A stretch of DNA of 64,000 nt, taken from Clostridia bacterium. GTDB taxonomy: Bacteria > Bacillota > Clostridia > Christensenellales > UBA1242. The translations under genes and the position numbers were made by a program. Each line of letters starts with the position of its first letter. Position 1 is the first letter of the stretch. The stretch covers positions 186,001-250,000 of the forward strand of contig CAAGAD010000005.1 of NCBI GenBank assembly GCA_900767715.1. The letters run 5' to 3'. The notes beneath the pieces are model-generated. The model saw nothing but the letters and a program-made list of their open reading frames with translations, ran no database searches and had not been told where the DNA came from. This document shows positions 1-8,404 of the stretch, in pieces.

Positions 1-1
1 T

Positions 2-451
2 GCCAAGTTTATCGCGCCCGTGTTCAGCCCGCTCGGTTTTGCCAGTGTGGGTGCAGTGACGGCACTCATTGTGGGCATTTTGGCGAAAGAACTCGTGCTT
101 TCCAGCCTAGTTTTGACGGGTGCACTCGGTACTCTCACGGGCGCAAGTGGAGTGGCGTTTCTAGTGTTCGTCGCGCTTTACGCACCTTGCATATCTACAA
201 TCGCCGTGCTGAAAGGCTTTGTCGGCAAGAAATGGACGGCATTCTCGGTCATCTCGCAAATAATCATTGCATACACTCTGTCGCGCCTAATTTTCGTATT
301 ACTTACGGGCAAATTGGCAATAATTGATTTAATTTTATCACTATTTGTAATAGTTTTCGTGATAGTGGCGCTGGTGCGAACCAAAAAAACAAGATTTTGC
401 GCTTGCTCGTCAACTTGCACTAATCGAATTTGTAAAAAATGTCAAAAATGA
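2..451 (+). CDS. feoB: Ferrous iron transporter FeoB, C-terminal end (partial at window edge)
   Basis: Only the last ~150 residues are present; the reading frame is open to the left edge. The piece matches the end of the FeoB membrane domain: a conserved PLGF segment, then GILAKELVLSSL and a long hydrophobic run containing YAPCISTIAVLK, which corresponds to the conserved Y(T/A)PC motif of FeoB gate helices. FeoB imports Fe(II) across the inner membrane using an N-terminal GTPase domain (not in the window). The last 20 residues form a Cys-rich basic tail with pattern C-x-C-x3-C-x4-C-x2-C. Such tails occur in some FeoB proteins and are proposed to handle iron or redox signals. Family assignment is firm; the tail's role is inference. 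Confidence 0.9.
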   Translation, partial: AKFIAPVFSPLGFASVGAVTALIVGILAKELVLSSLVLTGALGTLTGASGVAFLVFVALYAPCISTIAVLKGFVGKKWTAFSVISQIIIAYTLSRLIFVLLTGKLAIIDLILSLFVIVFVIVALVRTKKTRFCACSSTCTNRICKKCQK

Positions 452-480
452 TTGCCGAGAACAAATCTTTGTGATATATT
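452..480 (+). promoter_or_regulatory. Promoter of der, predicted leaderless transcript
   Basis: A -35 TTGCCG (452-457) is separated by 17 bp from a -10 TATATT (475-480). The der ATG begins at 487, 6 nt after the -10 box, which is where transcription normally starts. No Shine-Dalgarno sequence precedes the ATG. Confidence 0.6.
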
Positions 481-486
481 TATGCT

Positions 487-1806
487 ATGAGAAAACCTGT
501 TGTAGCCATTGTAGGCACTCCAAATGTGGGCAAGAGCACATTTTTCAATAAAATCGCTGGCAGACGAATCAGCATAGTAGATGACCAACCGGGTGTAACG
601 CGTGACCGTATTTACGCCGACGCCGATTGGAATGGCTATGCTTTTTCCATTGTCGATACGGGCGGTTTGGATTTTAGCAAAGATGACGAAATGTATCACA
701 ATATTTTGAACCAAGCACAGATTGCCATAGATTTGGCGGACGTGATTGTATTTTTTGTGGACGGTAAAAAGGGTTTGACCCACGCAGATATGGAAGTGGC
801 GAATATGCTCCGCAAGTGCAAAGCACCAAAGATTGTGGCTGTCAACAAACTTGACAACAACGAGATTGAGAAGACATACGAGTTTTACGAACTCCAACTC
901 GGCGACCCAATGCCATTGTCCGCTTCGCACGGCAAGGGAATAGGCGACTTGCTTGACGCCATTACGCACCATTTAGAGCAGATTTCGCCCGAAGAGTTCG
1001 CCGACACGCTCAAAATTGCCATTGTGGGCAAGCCAAACGCCGGCAAGAGTAGTTTGACGAATAGACTTATAGGCGAAGATAGAATGGTTGTCAGCAATGT
1101 GGCTGGCACGACGCGTGACGCCATTGACATTCCATTTAAGTATAACGGCAAGAATTACACGCTTATTGACACCGCAGGCTTGCGTAAGAAGGGTAAAATA
1201 GCCCCAGACAGCATTGAGCGTTACAGCGCGCTTAGGTCGATTGACGCGGTGGAGCGTTGTGACATTGCGCTTATGGTGATTGACGCCACAGAAGGTATCA
1301 CCGAGCAAGACTCCAAGGTTGCAGGTCTTATTCACGACGAAGGCAAACCAAGTGTCATTGTGGTGAACAAGTGGGACAAGGTCGATAAGACCAAGATGAC
1401 CACCGAGAAGTTTAAGAAACTCATTGAAACCGAACTGCCGTTTATGAAATATTATGTGCCAGTCTTCATCTCTTGCGAGAGTGGTCAACGCATTGGCAAG
1501 GTTATGGAAATGGCAGAAATGGTTTATGCCAACGCCAGTCGTGAGATTACGATGGGCGTATTCAACTCAATTTTGCAGAATGCGACGGCGGTCAACGAGC
1601 CACCTATACACAATGGTCGCAAACTCAAAGTGCTTTATGGCAGACAATCGGGCAAAAATCCGCCAACCTTTACAATTTTCTGCAACCGCGCAGAATTAAT
1701 GGATTTTGCCTATTCAAGATATTTGGAAAATAGCATTAGAAACGCCTTTGATTTCAAGGGCACTCCTATCAAACTAATCTTCAAAAACAAAGGAGAAAAA
1801 GATTAA
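487..1806 (+). CDS. der: Ribosome biogenesis GTPase Der (EngA)
   Basis: Der has two tandem GTPase domains followed by a KH-like domain and acts in maturation of the 50S ribosomal subunit. The first P-loop GTPNVGKS is at residues 10-17, followed by GVTRDRIY and DTGG. The second P-loop GKPNAGKS is near residue 180, followed by GTTRDAID, DTAGLRKKGKI and NKWD. The length of 439 aa is typical. The gene starts a tight operon: its stop codon overlaps the plsY start by one base. No ribosome-binding site is visible and the promoter -10 box sits 6 nt upstream, so the message is probably leaderless. Identification is very secure. Confidence 0.98.
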   Translation: MRKPVVAIVGTPNVGKSTFFNKIAGRRISIVDDQPGVTRDRIYADADWNGYAFSIVDTGGLDFSKDDEMYHNILNQAQIAIDLADVIVFFVDGKKGLTHADMEVANMLRKCKAPKIVAVNKLDNNEIEKTYEFYELQLGDPMPLSASHGKGIGDLLDAITHHLEQISPEEFADTLKIAIVGKPNAGKSSLTNRLIGEDRMVVSNVAGTTRDAIDIPFKYNGKNYTLIDTAGLRKKGKIAPDSIERYSALRSIDAVERCDIALMVIDATEGITEQDSKVAGLIHDEGKPSVIVVNKWDKVDKTKMTTEKFKKLIETELPFMKYYVPVFISCESGQRIGKVMEMAEMVYANASREITMGVFNSILQNATAVNEPPIHNGRKLKVLYGRQSGKNPPTFTIFCNRAELMDFAYSRYLENSIRNAFDFKGTPIKLIFKNKGEKD

Positions 1807-2597
1807 TGGTCGTTACGATATTAGGAATGACCGCGCTTGTTGTCTGTGGCTATATGCTCGGCAATGTGTTCGGCGCAAAGATTTTGTGCAAAATTACGGG
1901 CGATGACCTAAGTAAAAAGGGCAGTGGCAACTACGGCACGATGAACACGCTCCGCTCAATCGGTGCATTTCAAGGCTTGGCAGTATTGCTGTTCGACGCA
2001 TTGAAAGGCAGTTTGATTGCCTTTCTCGGCTACCTAATTTGCGGTCAACTGGGGCTTTACATCGGCGGTCTTGCAGTTATCATCGGGCACATTTTTCCGG
2101 TATTCTATCACTTTAAGGGTGGCAAAGGCTTCGCCACATTCATTGGTGTAGTTTGCGTGGCGAACTGGATTGTCGGCGTGCCACTTTTCGTCTTGCTAGT
2201 GATAATGATTTGCATAACCAAACAAGGTGCAATTTGCGATTTGTCATACGCTTTGATTATGGCGATTGTCAACACAATTATGAGCGGAAGCCATAACCCA
2301 TTCGTATATATCTTGCTTTGGGGTATAACAGCGCTAGTATTCTGGGCACACAGAACCAACATCGTTCGTATTGTGCAACATAAGGAAAATAAGACCGAAC
2401 TCGCCAGCCAAATTAAAAAGGCTTTTACGCATAAGCACAAAGATAAAACGAATGACGACACAAACACCACCTTACCAACGGCGAATGCAAGCGAAAGTGT
2501 AGAAAGTAAAGTTGACGAGGCGGTTGCGCAAACAGAACCCGATAAGGTTGAACAAAACGAAGAGTCAAAAAACATTGTAGATAACGGAGATAAATAA
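1806..2597 (+). CDS. plsY: Glycerol-3-phosphate acyltransferase PlsY
   Basis: PlsY transfers acyl groups from acyl-phosphate to glycerol-3-phosphate, the first step of phospholipid synthesis, in the cytoplasmic membrane. The multi-helix protein carries the loop motifs KKGSGNYGTMNTLR (near residue 37) and HFKGGKGFATFIG (near residue 100). The first motif departs from the usual SGNPGATN form: Pro is Tyr and Ala-Thr is Thr-Met. At 263 aa it is about 60 residues longer than usual; the extra C-terminal tail is hydrophilic and acidic (rich in Asp, Glu, Asn, Thr) and likely cytoplasmic. It overlaps der and degV by one base on each side (TAATG junctions), indicating translational coupling. Confidence 0.9.
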   Translation: MVVTILGMTALVVCGYMLGNVFGAKILCKITGDDLSKKGSGNYGTMNTLRSIGAFQGLAVLLFDALKGSLIAFLGYLICGQLGLYIGGLAVIIGHIFPVFYHFKGGKGFATFIGVVCVANWIVGVPLFVLLVIMICITKQGAICDLSYALIMAIVNTIMSGSHNPFVYILLWGITALVFWAHRTNIVRIVQHKENKTELASQIKKAFTHKHKDKTNDDTNTTLPTANASESVESKVDEAVAQTEPDKVEQNEESKNIVDNGDK

Positions 2598-3436
2598 TGG
2601 AAAAGAAAGAATATATAATTTCAGCAGATAGCGCGTGCGATTTGCCAGAAGGCTATGCCAAGGCGCACGGCATTGAGATGGTCACTCTTGCCACCATTCT
2701 TGATGGGGTAGAGTATGAGACATTGGACAATCACAAAGTGTTGCAATATGTAAAGGATACGGGCGAGATTCCAAAGACGGCTGCTCCAAGCATTGAACTT
2801 TTGGAAGAATTTTTTGCCAAACTATCTAAACAAGCCGAGCACGTAATCCATTTTTCGATGAGCAGTGGCATTTCATCTACTTACAACAACGCTGTTAAGG
2901 CGGCGGAAAAGTTTGAGAATGTGACTGTTATCGACTCGCAAAGTTTGTCTAGCGGAATTGCTTTGCAAGTGATGAACGCGGAAAAGTTGATTAACGAAGG
3001 CAACACCTTTGAACAAGTTATTGAAGGCGTGCGCCAAGCAGTCGGTAAAACGCGTGCAAGTTTCGTAATCGACAGCCTAAAACTTTTGTACAAGGGTGGC
3101 AGATGCTCAAAACTAGCACTATTTGGTGCTAATCTTATGAAGATTAAACCATCAATCGTTGTCAAGAACGGCACAATGTGTGTGGGCAAGAAATATCGTA
3201 AGAATATAAAACTCGTGGCTCAAAATTACGTTGCTGACCAACTCAACAACGGTGAAGAAAAAGATATGACAAATTGTTTTATCACTTACACCACTTTTGA
3301 CCAACCAACTGTTGACATTTTGGTACAAATGGCAAAGGACGCAGGTTTTAAAAATGTTTACACATCAATCGCCAGTGCGACAATCACTTGCCACTGCGGT
3401 GCCAACACAATCGGCATTCTCTATATCGCGAAATAA
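2597..3436 (+). CDS. DegV family fatty-acid-binding protein (first copy)
   Basis: DegV/FakB proteins bind one fatty acid and present it to the kinase FakA, whose acyl-phosphate product feeds PlsY/PlsX. Family signs are the N-terminal DSACDLP, HFSMSSGISSTYNNA near residue 80, DSQSLSSG near residue 112, and LKLLYKGGRCSK near residue 160. The length of 279 aa is normal. The coupling to plsY fits a role in supplying acyl groups for phospholipid synthesis. No fakA is in the window; a second DegV paralogue is at 57988. Ligand specificity cannot be read from sequence. Confidence 0.9.
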   Translation: MEKKEYIISADSACDLPEGYAKAHGIEMVTLATILDGVEYETLDNHKVLQYVKDTGEIPKTAAPSIELLEEFFAKLSKQAEHVIHFSMSSGISSTYNNAVKAAEKFENVTVIDSQSLSSGIALQVMNAEKLINEGNTFEQVIEGVRQAVGKTRASFVIDSLKLLYKGGRCSKLALFGANLMKIKPSIVVKNGTMCVGKKYRKNIKLVAQNYVADQLNNGEEKDMTNCFITYTTFDQPTVDILVQMAKDAGFKNVYTSIASATITCHCGANTIGILYIAK

Positions 3437-3463
3437 ATATGCTTTTAAGGCATATTTTTTTTT
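3435..3463 (+). terminator. Rho-independent terminator of the der-plsY-degV operon
   Basis: An 8-bp stem AAATATGC / GCATATTT with a 7-nt loop begins within the degV stop codon and is followed by a run of T. Its 3' arm also supplies the -35 element of the predicted sporulation promoter of spoIVA. Confidence 0.85.
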
Positions 3464-3478
3464 GTTCTCTCATAGGTT
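3450..3478 (+). promoter_or_regulatory. Predicted sigma-E type promoter of spoIVA
   Basis: GCATATT (3450-3456), 14 bp, then CATAGGTT (3471-3478). This resembles the Bacillus sigma-E consensus (kmATATT, about 14 bp, CATACAhT) with five of eight matches at -10. spoIVA is a known sigma-E gene, which supports the reading. A strong ribosome-binding site GGAGG lies at 3498-3502. Confidence 0.5.
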
Positions 3479-3506
3479 ATAGCAAAGCGAACCTAATGGA
3501 GGACTT

Positions 3507-4985
3507 ATGGATAGAACTTTTGATATTTATAATGATATCGAAACACGTACAAATGGAGACATTTATATAGGCGTTGTTGGTCCAGTGAGAGTGGGCAAAT
3601 CTACTTTTATTTCCAAATTTATGGACAATTTTGTATTGCCAAACATCGCCAATGCCAGTGAAAGAAAACGTGCAGAAGACGAAATGCCACAATCATCGGA
3701 CGGCAAAACTGTGATGACCACACAGCCAAAATTTGTGCCTAGCGAAGCAGTGAATGTGAGTGTCAAAAACATCTCAATGCGTGCTAGACTGATTGATTGT
3801 GTCGGCTTTATGGCTGATGGCGCACTCGGTGGCGCGGAAGACAAAAAACCACGTATGGTAAAGACTCCTTGGTCGAACGAAAAAATGCCTTTTGACCAGG
3901 CTGCTAAAATCGGCACGGAAAAGGTGATTAAAGACCACAGTACGCTCGGCATTGTGGTGACCACAGACGGCAGTTTTGGTGACTTGCCACGCGAGAATTT
4001 TGTGTCGGCAGAAGCCGAGAGTGTGCAGACAATGAAAGCGTCGGGCAAACCATTCGTCGTTGTGCTCAACACCAGCAAGCCAGACGCAGAAGAAACCGCA
4101 ACTCTTGCCAACAAAATCAAGGCAGACTATGACGTGCCGGTGCTTGCGCTCGACGTGTCACAACTCTCGTCAAACGATGTGGAAAATATTTTCTCCACAC
4201 TCACTACGCAATTCCCACTCAACTCAATTGATATCATCGCTCCTAACTGGCTCAAAGCCTTGCCAATGGATAGCGACCTTATTCAAAATTTGCTCGGCGA
4301 AGTGGTAGATAAAACTCAAAACGTGGCAAAGATTGGCGACTACAAAAACGACCAAATTTTGTTTGAAAACAGCGATGATTTTGAGTCGATAATTTCTAGC
4401 AACGTTGACATCGGTAAGGGCAGTATAACATTTGAGATTGTGCCGAAAGACAACTTGTTTTATAAAGTATTGTCCATTCAAAGTGGCACGCAAATTAGCA
4501 ATGATTTGGAACTCGTTGAGTTTATCAAAGATTTGAATGTGGCGAAGCATAAATATGACCAACTCAAATCGGCACTCGACTCGGTGGAAGAAACGGGTTA
4601 CGGCATTGTCGTCCCAAACGTAAATGATATGGAACTCAAAGCCCCAGAGATTGTAAAACAAGGCAATCGTTGTGGCATCAAACTCCGCGCAAGCGCACCA
4701 AGTTTACACATCATTAAGGTCGATGTAGAAGCCGAAGTAAACCCAATTATGGGCGAAGAACAACAGAGCGCAGATATGGTTGAATATTTGCAAAACGAGT
4801 TTGAAGAAAACCCACAAAAACTTTGGTCAACAAAAATGTTCGGCAAGAGTCTTGAAGAAATGGTCGGCGACAGTTTGAAAAACAAAATCACAGCCGTGCC
4901 ACAAGGCGTTCAAAACAAAATGCGTCGCACAATGTCGCGCATTGTAAACGAAGGAAAGGGCGGAGTAATTTGCATTTTATTGTAG
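3507..4985 (+). CDS. spoIVA: Stage IV sporulation protein A (spore coat basement ATPase)
   Basis: SpoIVA is made in the mother cell, hydrolyses ATP and polymerises on the forespore to form the base of the coat. The N-terminal P-loop GPVRVGKST is near residue 25, followed by the conserved DCVGFMADGALG and FGDLPRENFVSAE segments. The extreme C-terminus GGVICILL matches the conserved membrane-proximal tail that contacts SpoVM. The length of 492 aa equals the Bacillus protein. It is a single-gene unit with a strong ribosome-binding site and a sigma-E-like promoter. This is the best single marker that the organism forms endospores. Confidence 0.98.
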   Translation: MDRTFDIYNDIETRTNGDIYIGVVGPVRVGKSTFISKFMDNFVLPNIANASERKRAEDEMPQSSDGKTVMTTQPKFVPSEAVNVSVKNISMRARLIDCVGFMADGALGGAEDKKPRMVKTPWSNEKMPFDQAAKIGTEKVIKDHSTLGIVVTTDGSFGDLPRENFVSAEAESVQTMKASGKPFVVVLNTSKPDAEETATLANKIKADYDVPVLALDVSQLSSNDVENIFSTLTTQFPLNSIDIIAPNWLKALPMDSDLIQNLLGEVVDKTQNVAKIGDYKNDQILFENSDDFESIISSNVDIGKGSITFEIVPKDNLFYKVLSIQSGTQISNDLELVEFIKDLNVAKHKYDQLKSALDSVEETGYGIVVPNVNDMELKAPEIVKQGNRCGIKLRASAPSLHIIKVDVEAEVNPIMGEEQQSADMVEYLQNEFEENPQKLWSTKMFGKSLEEMVGDSLKNKITAVPQGVQNKMRRTMSRIVNEGKGGVICILL

Positions 4986-5028
4986 TGAAAAATTTTCGAA
5001 AAAAAATTAAAAAATATGTAAAAAATAG

Positions 5029-5057
5029 TTGCTATAAAAAATTTTGTATATTATAAT
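5029..5057 (+). promoter_or_regulatory. Sigma-A promoter of the H1-like gene
   Basis: TTGCTA (5029-5034), 17 bp, TATAAT (5052-5057), followed by AAGGAG just before the ATG at 5083. Confidence 0.75.
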
Positions 5058-5082
5058 CAAGACATAAAACGAAGGAGAGAAT

Positions 5083-5886
5083 ATGTCAAGTTTATTAAAT
5101 TTTTTCGAAAATAACTGGTACTGGATTGTTGGCGCAGTAGTATTGATGATAATTGTTTTGCTCATTATGCTCGTTGTGCTTGACAAGAAGGACATTAGAT
5201 TGCAAGACGCAATTGAAGAGAAGCGCGTTCAAAAAGAAGCAGAGAAGAACGTAGCCAAAGCAGAAGCAATTGAGAACACAACAGTTGCTGAAGAAACTGT
5301 AGAAACAGTTGAAGAAAAGCCTGTTGCAAAGAAAGCCCCTGCAAAGAAATCTGCAAAGAAATCTGCAAAGAAAACAACTGCTAAAAAAGGCGCAAAGAAA
5401 GCCCCTACAAAGAAAGCAGAACCAGCAGTAGTAGCACCAGTTGCAACTGTTGAAACAGCACCAAAACTAGAAGAAAAGAAACCTGCTACAAAGAAGGCTA
5501 CCGCTAAGACTAGCGCTAAAAAGCCAGTAGCGAAGAAGGTTGCTCCAAAGGCTGAAGTTAAAGAAGAACCTGTACTTGATGCAGAAGTTGTAAAGACTAT
5601 TGCTGAACCAGAAGTTAAGAAAGTTGAAGATAAAAAACCTGCAACTAAAAAAGCCCCTGCAAAAGCAAATGCTAAAAAGACAACCGCAAAGAAAACAACC
5701 GCAAAGAAAACCCCTGCTAAAAAAGCAGAACCAAAAACTGCTCCAAAAGCAGAAGTGAAAGCCCCAGTTGCGAAGACCGCTCCAAAAGCAGAAGCAAAGA
5801 AGCCTGCAACTAAGACAACTGCTAAAAAACCAGTAGCAAAGAAAACTACTGCTAAAAAACCTGCAACTAAAAAGTCTGCAAAATAA
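5083..5886 (+). CDS. Membrane-anchored Lys/Ala-rich histone-H1-like protein
   Basis: Residues ~12-30 form one hydrophobic segment (WIVGAVVLMIIVLLIMLVV) followed by a short charged stretch. From residue ~80 to the end the protein is low-complexity Lys, Ala, Pro and Thr with repeated KKAPAKK, KKTTAKK and KKPVAKK units, broken by Glu/Val-rich pieces. The repeats resemble the tail of eukaryotic histone H1 and of bacterial H1-like proteins, which bind DNA without sequence specificity. The anchor suggests the basic tail lies in the cytoplasm near the membrane, where it could contact nucleoid, RNA or acidic lipid. It has its own strong promoter and terminator. Function is unknown; repeats of this composition also arise by replication slippage. 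Confidence 0.75.
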   Translation: MSSLLNFFENNWYWIVGAVVLMIIVLLIMLVVLDKKDIRLQDAIEEKRVQKEAEKNVAKAEAIENTTVAEETVETVEEKPVAKKAPAKKSAKKSAKKTTAKKGAKKAPTKKAEPAVVAPVATVETAPKLEEKKPATKKATAKTSAKKPVAKKVAPKAEVKEEPVLDAEVVKTIAEPEVKKVEDKKPATKKAPAKANAKKTTAKKTTAKKTPAKKAEPKTAPKAEVKAPVAKTAPKAEAKKPATKTTAKKPVAKKTTAKKPATKKSAK

Positions 5887-5915
5887 TTAGCAAAAATAAA
5901 TTTTTAGAATATAAA
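5887..5915 (+). promoter_or_regulatory. Possible promoter of alr overlapping a terminator
   Basis: TTAGCA (5887-5892), 17 bp, TATAAA (5910-5915). The expected start (about 5922) falls in the loop of the terminator hairpin, leaving only GAAAGGTG plus a T-run before the alr ATG. Confidence 0.4.
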
Positions 5916-5936
5916 AACACCGAAAGGTGTTTTTTT
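5914..5936 (+). terminator. Terminator after the H1-like gene, abutting the alr start codon
   Basis: Stem AAAACACC / GGTGTTTT with loop GAAA, then a T-run that ends exactly at the alr ATG (5937). The 3' arm AAAGGTG is also the only plausible ribosome-binding sequence for alr. Confidence 0.8.
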
Positions 5937-6896
5937 ATGTTTAATAAACTTATTATTCATCTATCTAAAATTCGTCAAAATATTTTGAATATTAAATCTC
6001 GTACTGACCGCAAAATAATCTCGGTAGTTAAATCCAACGCGTACGGTCACAATGCGGTAAAAGTGGCAAACTATGTGCAAGACATCGTTGATATGTTTGC
6101 TGTTGCCAATCTGTATGAAGCCAAAGCGCTAATAATGGGAGGTATAACAAAAGATATTTTAGTGCTATCCAAAACCATCGATTATGACACCAGTTATTCC
6201 AACATTATTTATATGGTTGACAACATTCACAATCTACCACACCGAACGCGCGTCCACATTGCAATCAACAGCGGAATGAATAGGTATGGCGTTGACAGTC
6301 AAAAAAAATTCCTTGCCTTGTATCGCCAACTTAAACGTAAACATAACTCTATTGAAGGGGTATTTAGTCATTTCTATTCGAGCAGTCTAACTAATTGCAC
6401 TCGCCAAATCAAAAAGTTTAACGAGATTGTAGGCAACATTAATTTACCAACGCATTTTTCTAGTAGTCATTCGCTCGACATAGATTTTCCGCAAGACTAT
6501 GTACGGCTCGGCATTTGCCAGTATATCGCTAGCAAAGAAATACACACCCAAATCGTCGAACTGCACAGGTTGAAAAAGGGCGACCACATAGGCTATGGTC
6601 GTACGCGCGCTAAATGTGATTGCACGATTGCCGTTTTGCCGATTGGTTACGCCGACGGACTTGATTTGCGTCTTAGCAACAAATGGCAAGTCACTATCAA
6701 TGGCAAAGCGTGTAATTTAGTGGGCAAGATTTGTATGGACTGTTGTTTTGCCATTGTAGATAACCGGACAAAAGTGGGTGACGAAGTGATATTTTACGAC
6801 GGCGACATTGATAAGATTGCCAGTGCTACTCACTCGACAGAGTATGAGCAAATGTGTCGGCTGTATGGCGAAAGATACGAAATAATTTTTGATTAA
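5937..6896 (+). CDS. alr: Alanine racemase, short form
   Basis: A PLP-dependent racemase that converts L-Ala to D-Ala for peptidoglycan. The PLP lysine is K32 in VVKSNAYGHN. The second-half catalytic Tyr is in HIGYGRTRA near residue 219, followed by LPIGYADGLD and GKICMDCCF. At 319 aa it is 50-70 residues shorter than typical Alr; the missing length appears spread through loops, with both catalytic regions kept. Substitution of Ser for Ala in the VVK(A/S)NAYGH motif is tolerated in the family. The start codon directly follows a terminator T-run, so the message either starts inside that hairpin or comes from read-through. Confidence 0.88.
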   Translation: MFNKLIIHLSKIRQNILNIKSRTDRKIISVVKSNAYGHNAVKVANYVQDIVDMFAVANLYEAKALIMGGITKDILVLSKTIDYDTSYSNIIYMVDNIHNLPHRTRVHIAINSGMNRYGVDSQKKFLALYRQLKRKHNSIEGVFSHFYSSSLTNCTRQIKKFNEIVGNINLPTHFSSSHSLDIDFPQDYVRLGICQYIASKEIHTQIVELHRLKKGDHIGYGRTRAKCDCTIAVLPIGYADGLDLRLSNKWQVTINGKACNLVGKICMDCCFAIVDNRTKVGDEVIFYDGDIDKIASATHSTEYEQMCRLYGERYEIIFD

Positions 6897-6994
6897 CAAA
6901 ATAAAAAGTTGGAAAGCCCAAAGCAACCGCCACCATTCAATAATTTCGCAACCAAACCCAAGTTTGTCGAACATATTTTCGTTATACAATCCGC

Positions 6995-7023
6995 TTGATT
7001 TACAACTATAATTTTGGTATAAT
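6995..7023 (+). promoter_or_regulatory. Promoter of rsmD, predicted leaderless transcript
   Basis: TTGATT (6995-7000), 17 bp, TATAAT (7018-7023). The rsmD ATG starts at 7030, 6 nt later, with no ribosome-binding site. Confidence 0.7.
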
Positions 7024-7029
7024 GCAATT

Positions 7030-7569
7030 ATGAGAATTGTGGCAGGAAAATTTAGGGGCACGCACCTAGCAGACTTTGACCTTGACACCACCAAGCCGAC
7101 ACTCGACCGAGTGCGCGTCAGCATTGGTAATATTTTGCAATTCAATTTTGACGGGGCAGTAGCGGTTGACCTATTTTCCGGCAGTGGTTGGTTCGGTCTG
7201 GAAGCACTCTCACGTGGTGCGTCCAAAGTCTATTGCGTAGATAGCAACAAACAAGCCATTAAAATTATTCGTGCCAATTTTACTCGCTTAAAGCAAGACG
7301 AGAGCCAAATTGTCAACAGCGATTATATGGACTTTTTGCGCACTGCCAAAAATAAGGGCGATAAGTTTGACATTGTTTTCCTTGACCCGCCATACGCCAC
7401 AGACTTTGCACAGAGGGCCGTTGACTATATCATCGAGCACGATATGATGAACGCGGGCGGAGTCATTATGCGTGAGAGCGACTCGACGAGCACACCGCTC
7501 TTTGCCACGGATAAAGAAATTTCTAGTCGTACTTATGGCCGACCTAGACTAGAATGGATAAGGTTTTGA
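7030..7569 (+). CDS. rsmD: 16S rRNA (guanine-966-N2) methyltransferase RsmD
   Basis: An S-adenosylmethionine-dependent enzyme that methylates G966 (E. coli numbering) of 16S rRNA in the 30S subunit. The N-terminal MRIVAGKFRG and the RP-type segment PTLDRVRVSIGNIL match the family. The SAM-binding motif DLFSGSGWFGLEALSRGA is near residue 52 and the catalytic DPPY near residue 121. The length of 179 aa is normal. Its stop lies one base before the ogg start, so the two are co-transcribed. The promoter places the transcription start at the ATG. Confidence 0.95.
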   Translation: MRIVAGKFRGTHLADFDLDTTKPTLDRVRVSIGNILQFNFDGAVAVDLFSGSGWFGLEALSRGASKVYCVDSNKQAIKIIRANFTRLKQDESQIVNSDYMDFLRTAKNKGDKFDIVFLDPPYATDFAQRAVDYIIEHDMMNAGGVIMRESDSTSTPLFATDKEISSRTYGRPRLEWIRF

Positions 7570-7570
7570 T

Positions 7571-8404
7571 ATGAGATACACAACGAATGACACATCAATT
7601 AAAATTTTGGACAAGCACGAATTCAATCCAAAGCAGATTTTGGAATGCGGGCAGGTTTTTCGCTATCGCAAGACGGACGAGGGCTATGAGGTTTACAGCC
7701 TAGACAAATGCGCCAAAATCGTGGAGAAAAATGACTATTATCTCATCTACACCAGCGACGTAAAATATTTTGAGAAATATTTCGACCTTCGCACCGATTA
7801 CAAGCAGATTAAACAAACCCTTTACAAACATAAATGCTTGCAAGACGCAATCGTTTACGGTTCGGGCATAAGACTACTTCGCCAAGACATTTTTGAAACA
7901 ATCGTTTCATTCATAATTAGCGCCAACAACAATATTCCGCGCATTCAAGGTTCAATCGAGAAATTATGCACCAACTTTGGCAGTAAAAAGGACGGTTATT
8001 TTGCCTTTCCAACCTTGGCGCAACTGTCAAAAGCCAGCGTCCAAGACCTAAAAGACGCCGGGCTAGGCTATCGCGCCGAACAACTCAAAAAGACCCTTGA
8101 AATGCTTAAATTTATCAACCTTGAACAGATTCGCACCTACACATACACCGGCAAAAAGAAATTCTTAATTTCGCTTGCGGGAGTGGGCGAGAAAGTGGCA
8201 GACTGCATATTGCTGTTTGCATTCAACGAAATGGGTGCTTTCCCAGTTGATACTTGGATTGCCAAATCGTACAAGCAGATATTCAACAGCGACGAAACCA
8301 ACCGCACCAAAATGCGTGAGAACTTGTACGAAATGTTCGGCGAGTATTCGGGCTACGCTCAACAATACATATTCTATTATTATCGTGACAACAAACTCGG
8401 TTAA
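7571..8404 (+). CDS. 8-oxoguanine DNA glycosylase, OGG1 type
   Basis: Removes 8-oxoguanine opposite C by base excision and nicks the abasic site. The N-terminal ECGQVFRY matches the ECGQ(C/A)FRW segment of the OGG N-domain. The helix-hairpin-helix is LISLAGVGEKVADC with the catalytic Lys near residue 208, and the conserved Asp is in FPVDTWI near residue 227. At 277 aa it fits the bacterial Clostridium-type OGG1 family (the C. acetobutylicum enzyme is the studied example). It is coupled to rsmD and followed by a strong terminator. Confidence 0.93.
   Translation: MRYTTNDTSIKILDKHEFNPKQILECGQVFRYRKTDEGYEVYSLDKCAKIVEKNDYYLIYTSDVKYFEKYFDLRTDYKQIKQTLYKHKCLQDAIVYGSGIRLLRQDIFETIVSFIISANNNIPRIQGSIEKLCTNFGSKKDGYFAFPTLAQLSKASVQDLKDAGLGYRAEQLKKTLEMLKFINLEQIRTYTYTGKKKFLISLAGVGEKVADCILLFAFNEMGAFPVDTWIAKSYKQIFNSDETNRTKMRENLYEMFGEYSGYAQQYIFYYYRDNKLG

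Noticed and set aside
5300..5880. DNA tandem repeat element in the H1-like gene
   Set aside because: The repetition follows codons for Lys/Ala units in one open frame and varies at third positions, so it is coding low complexity, not a separate repeat element.
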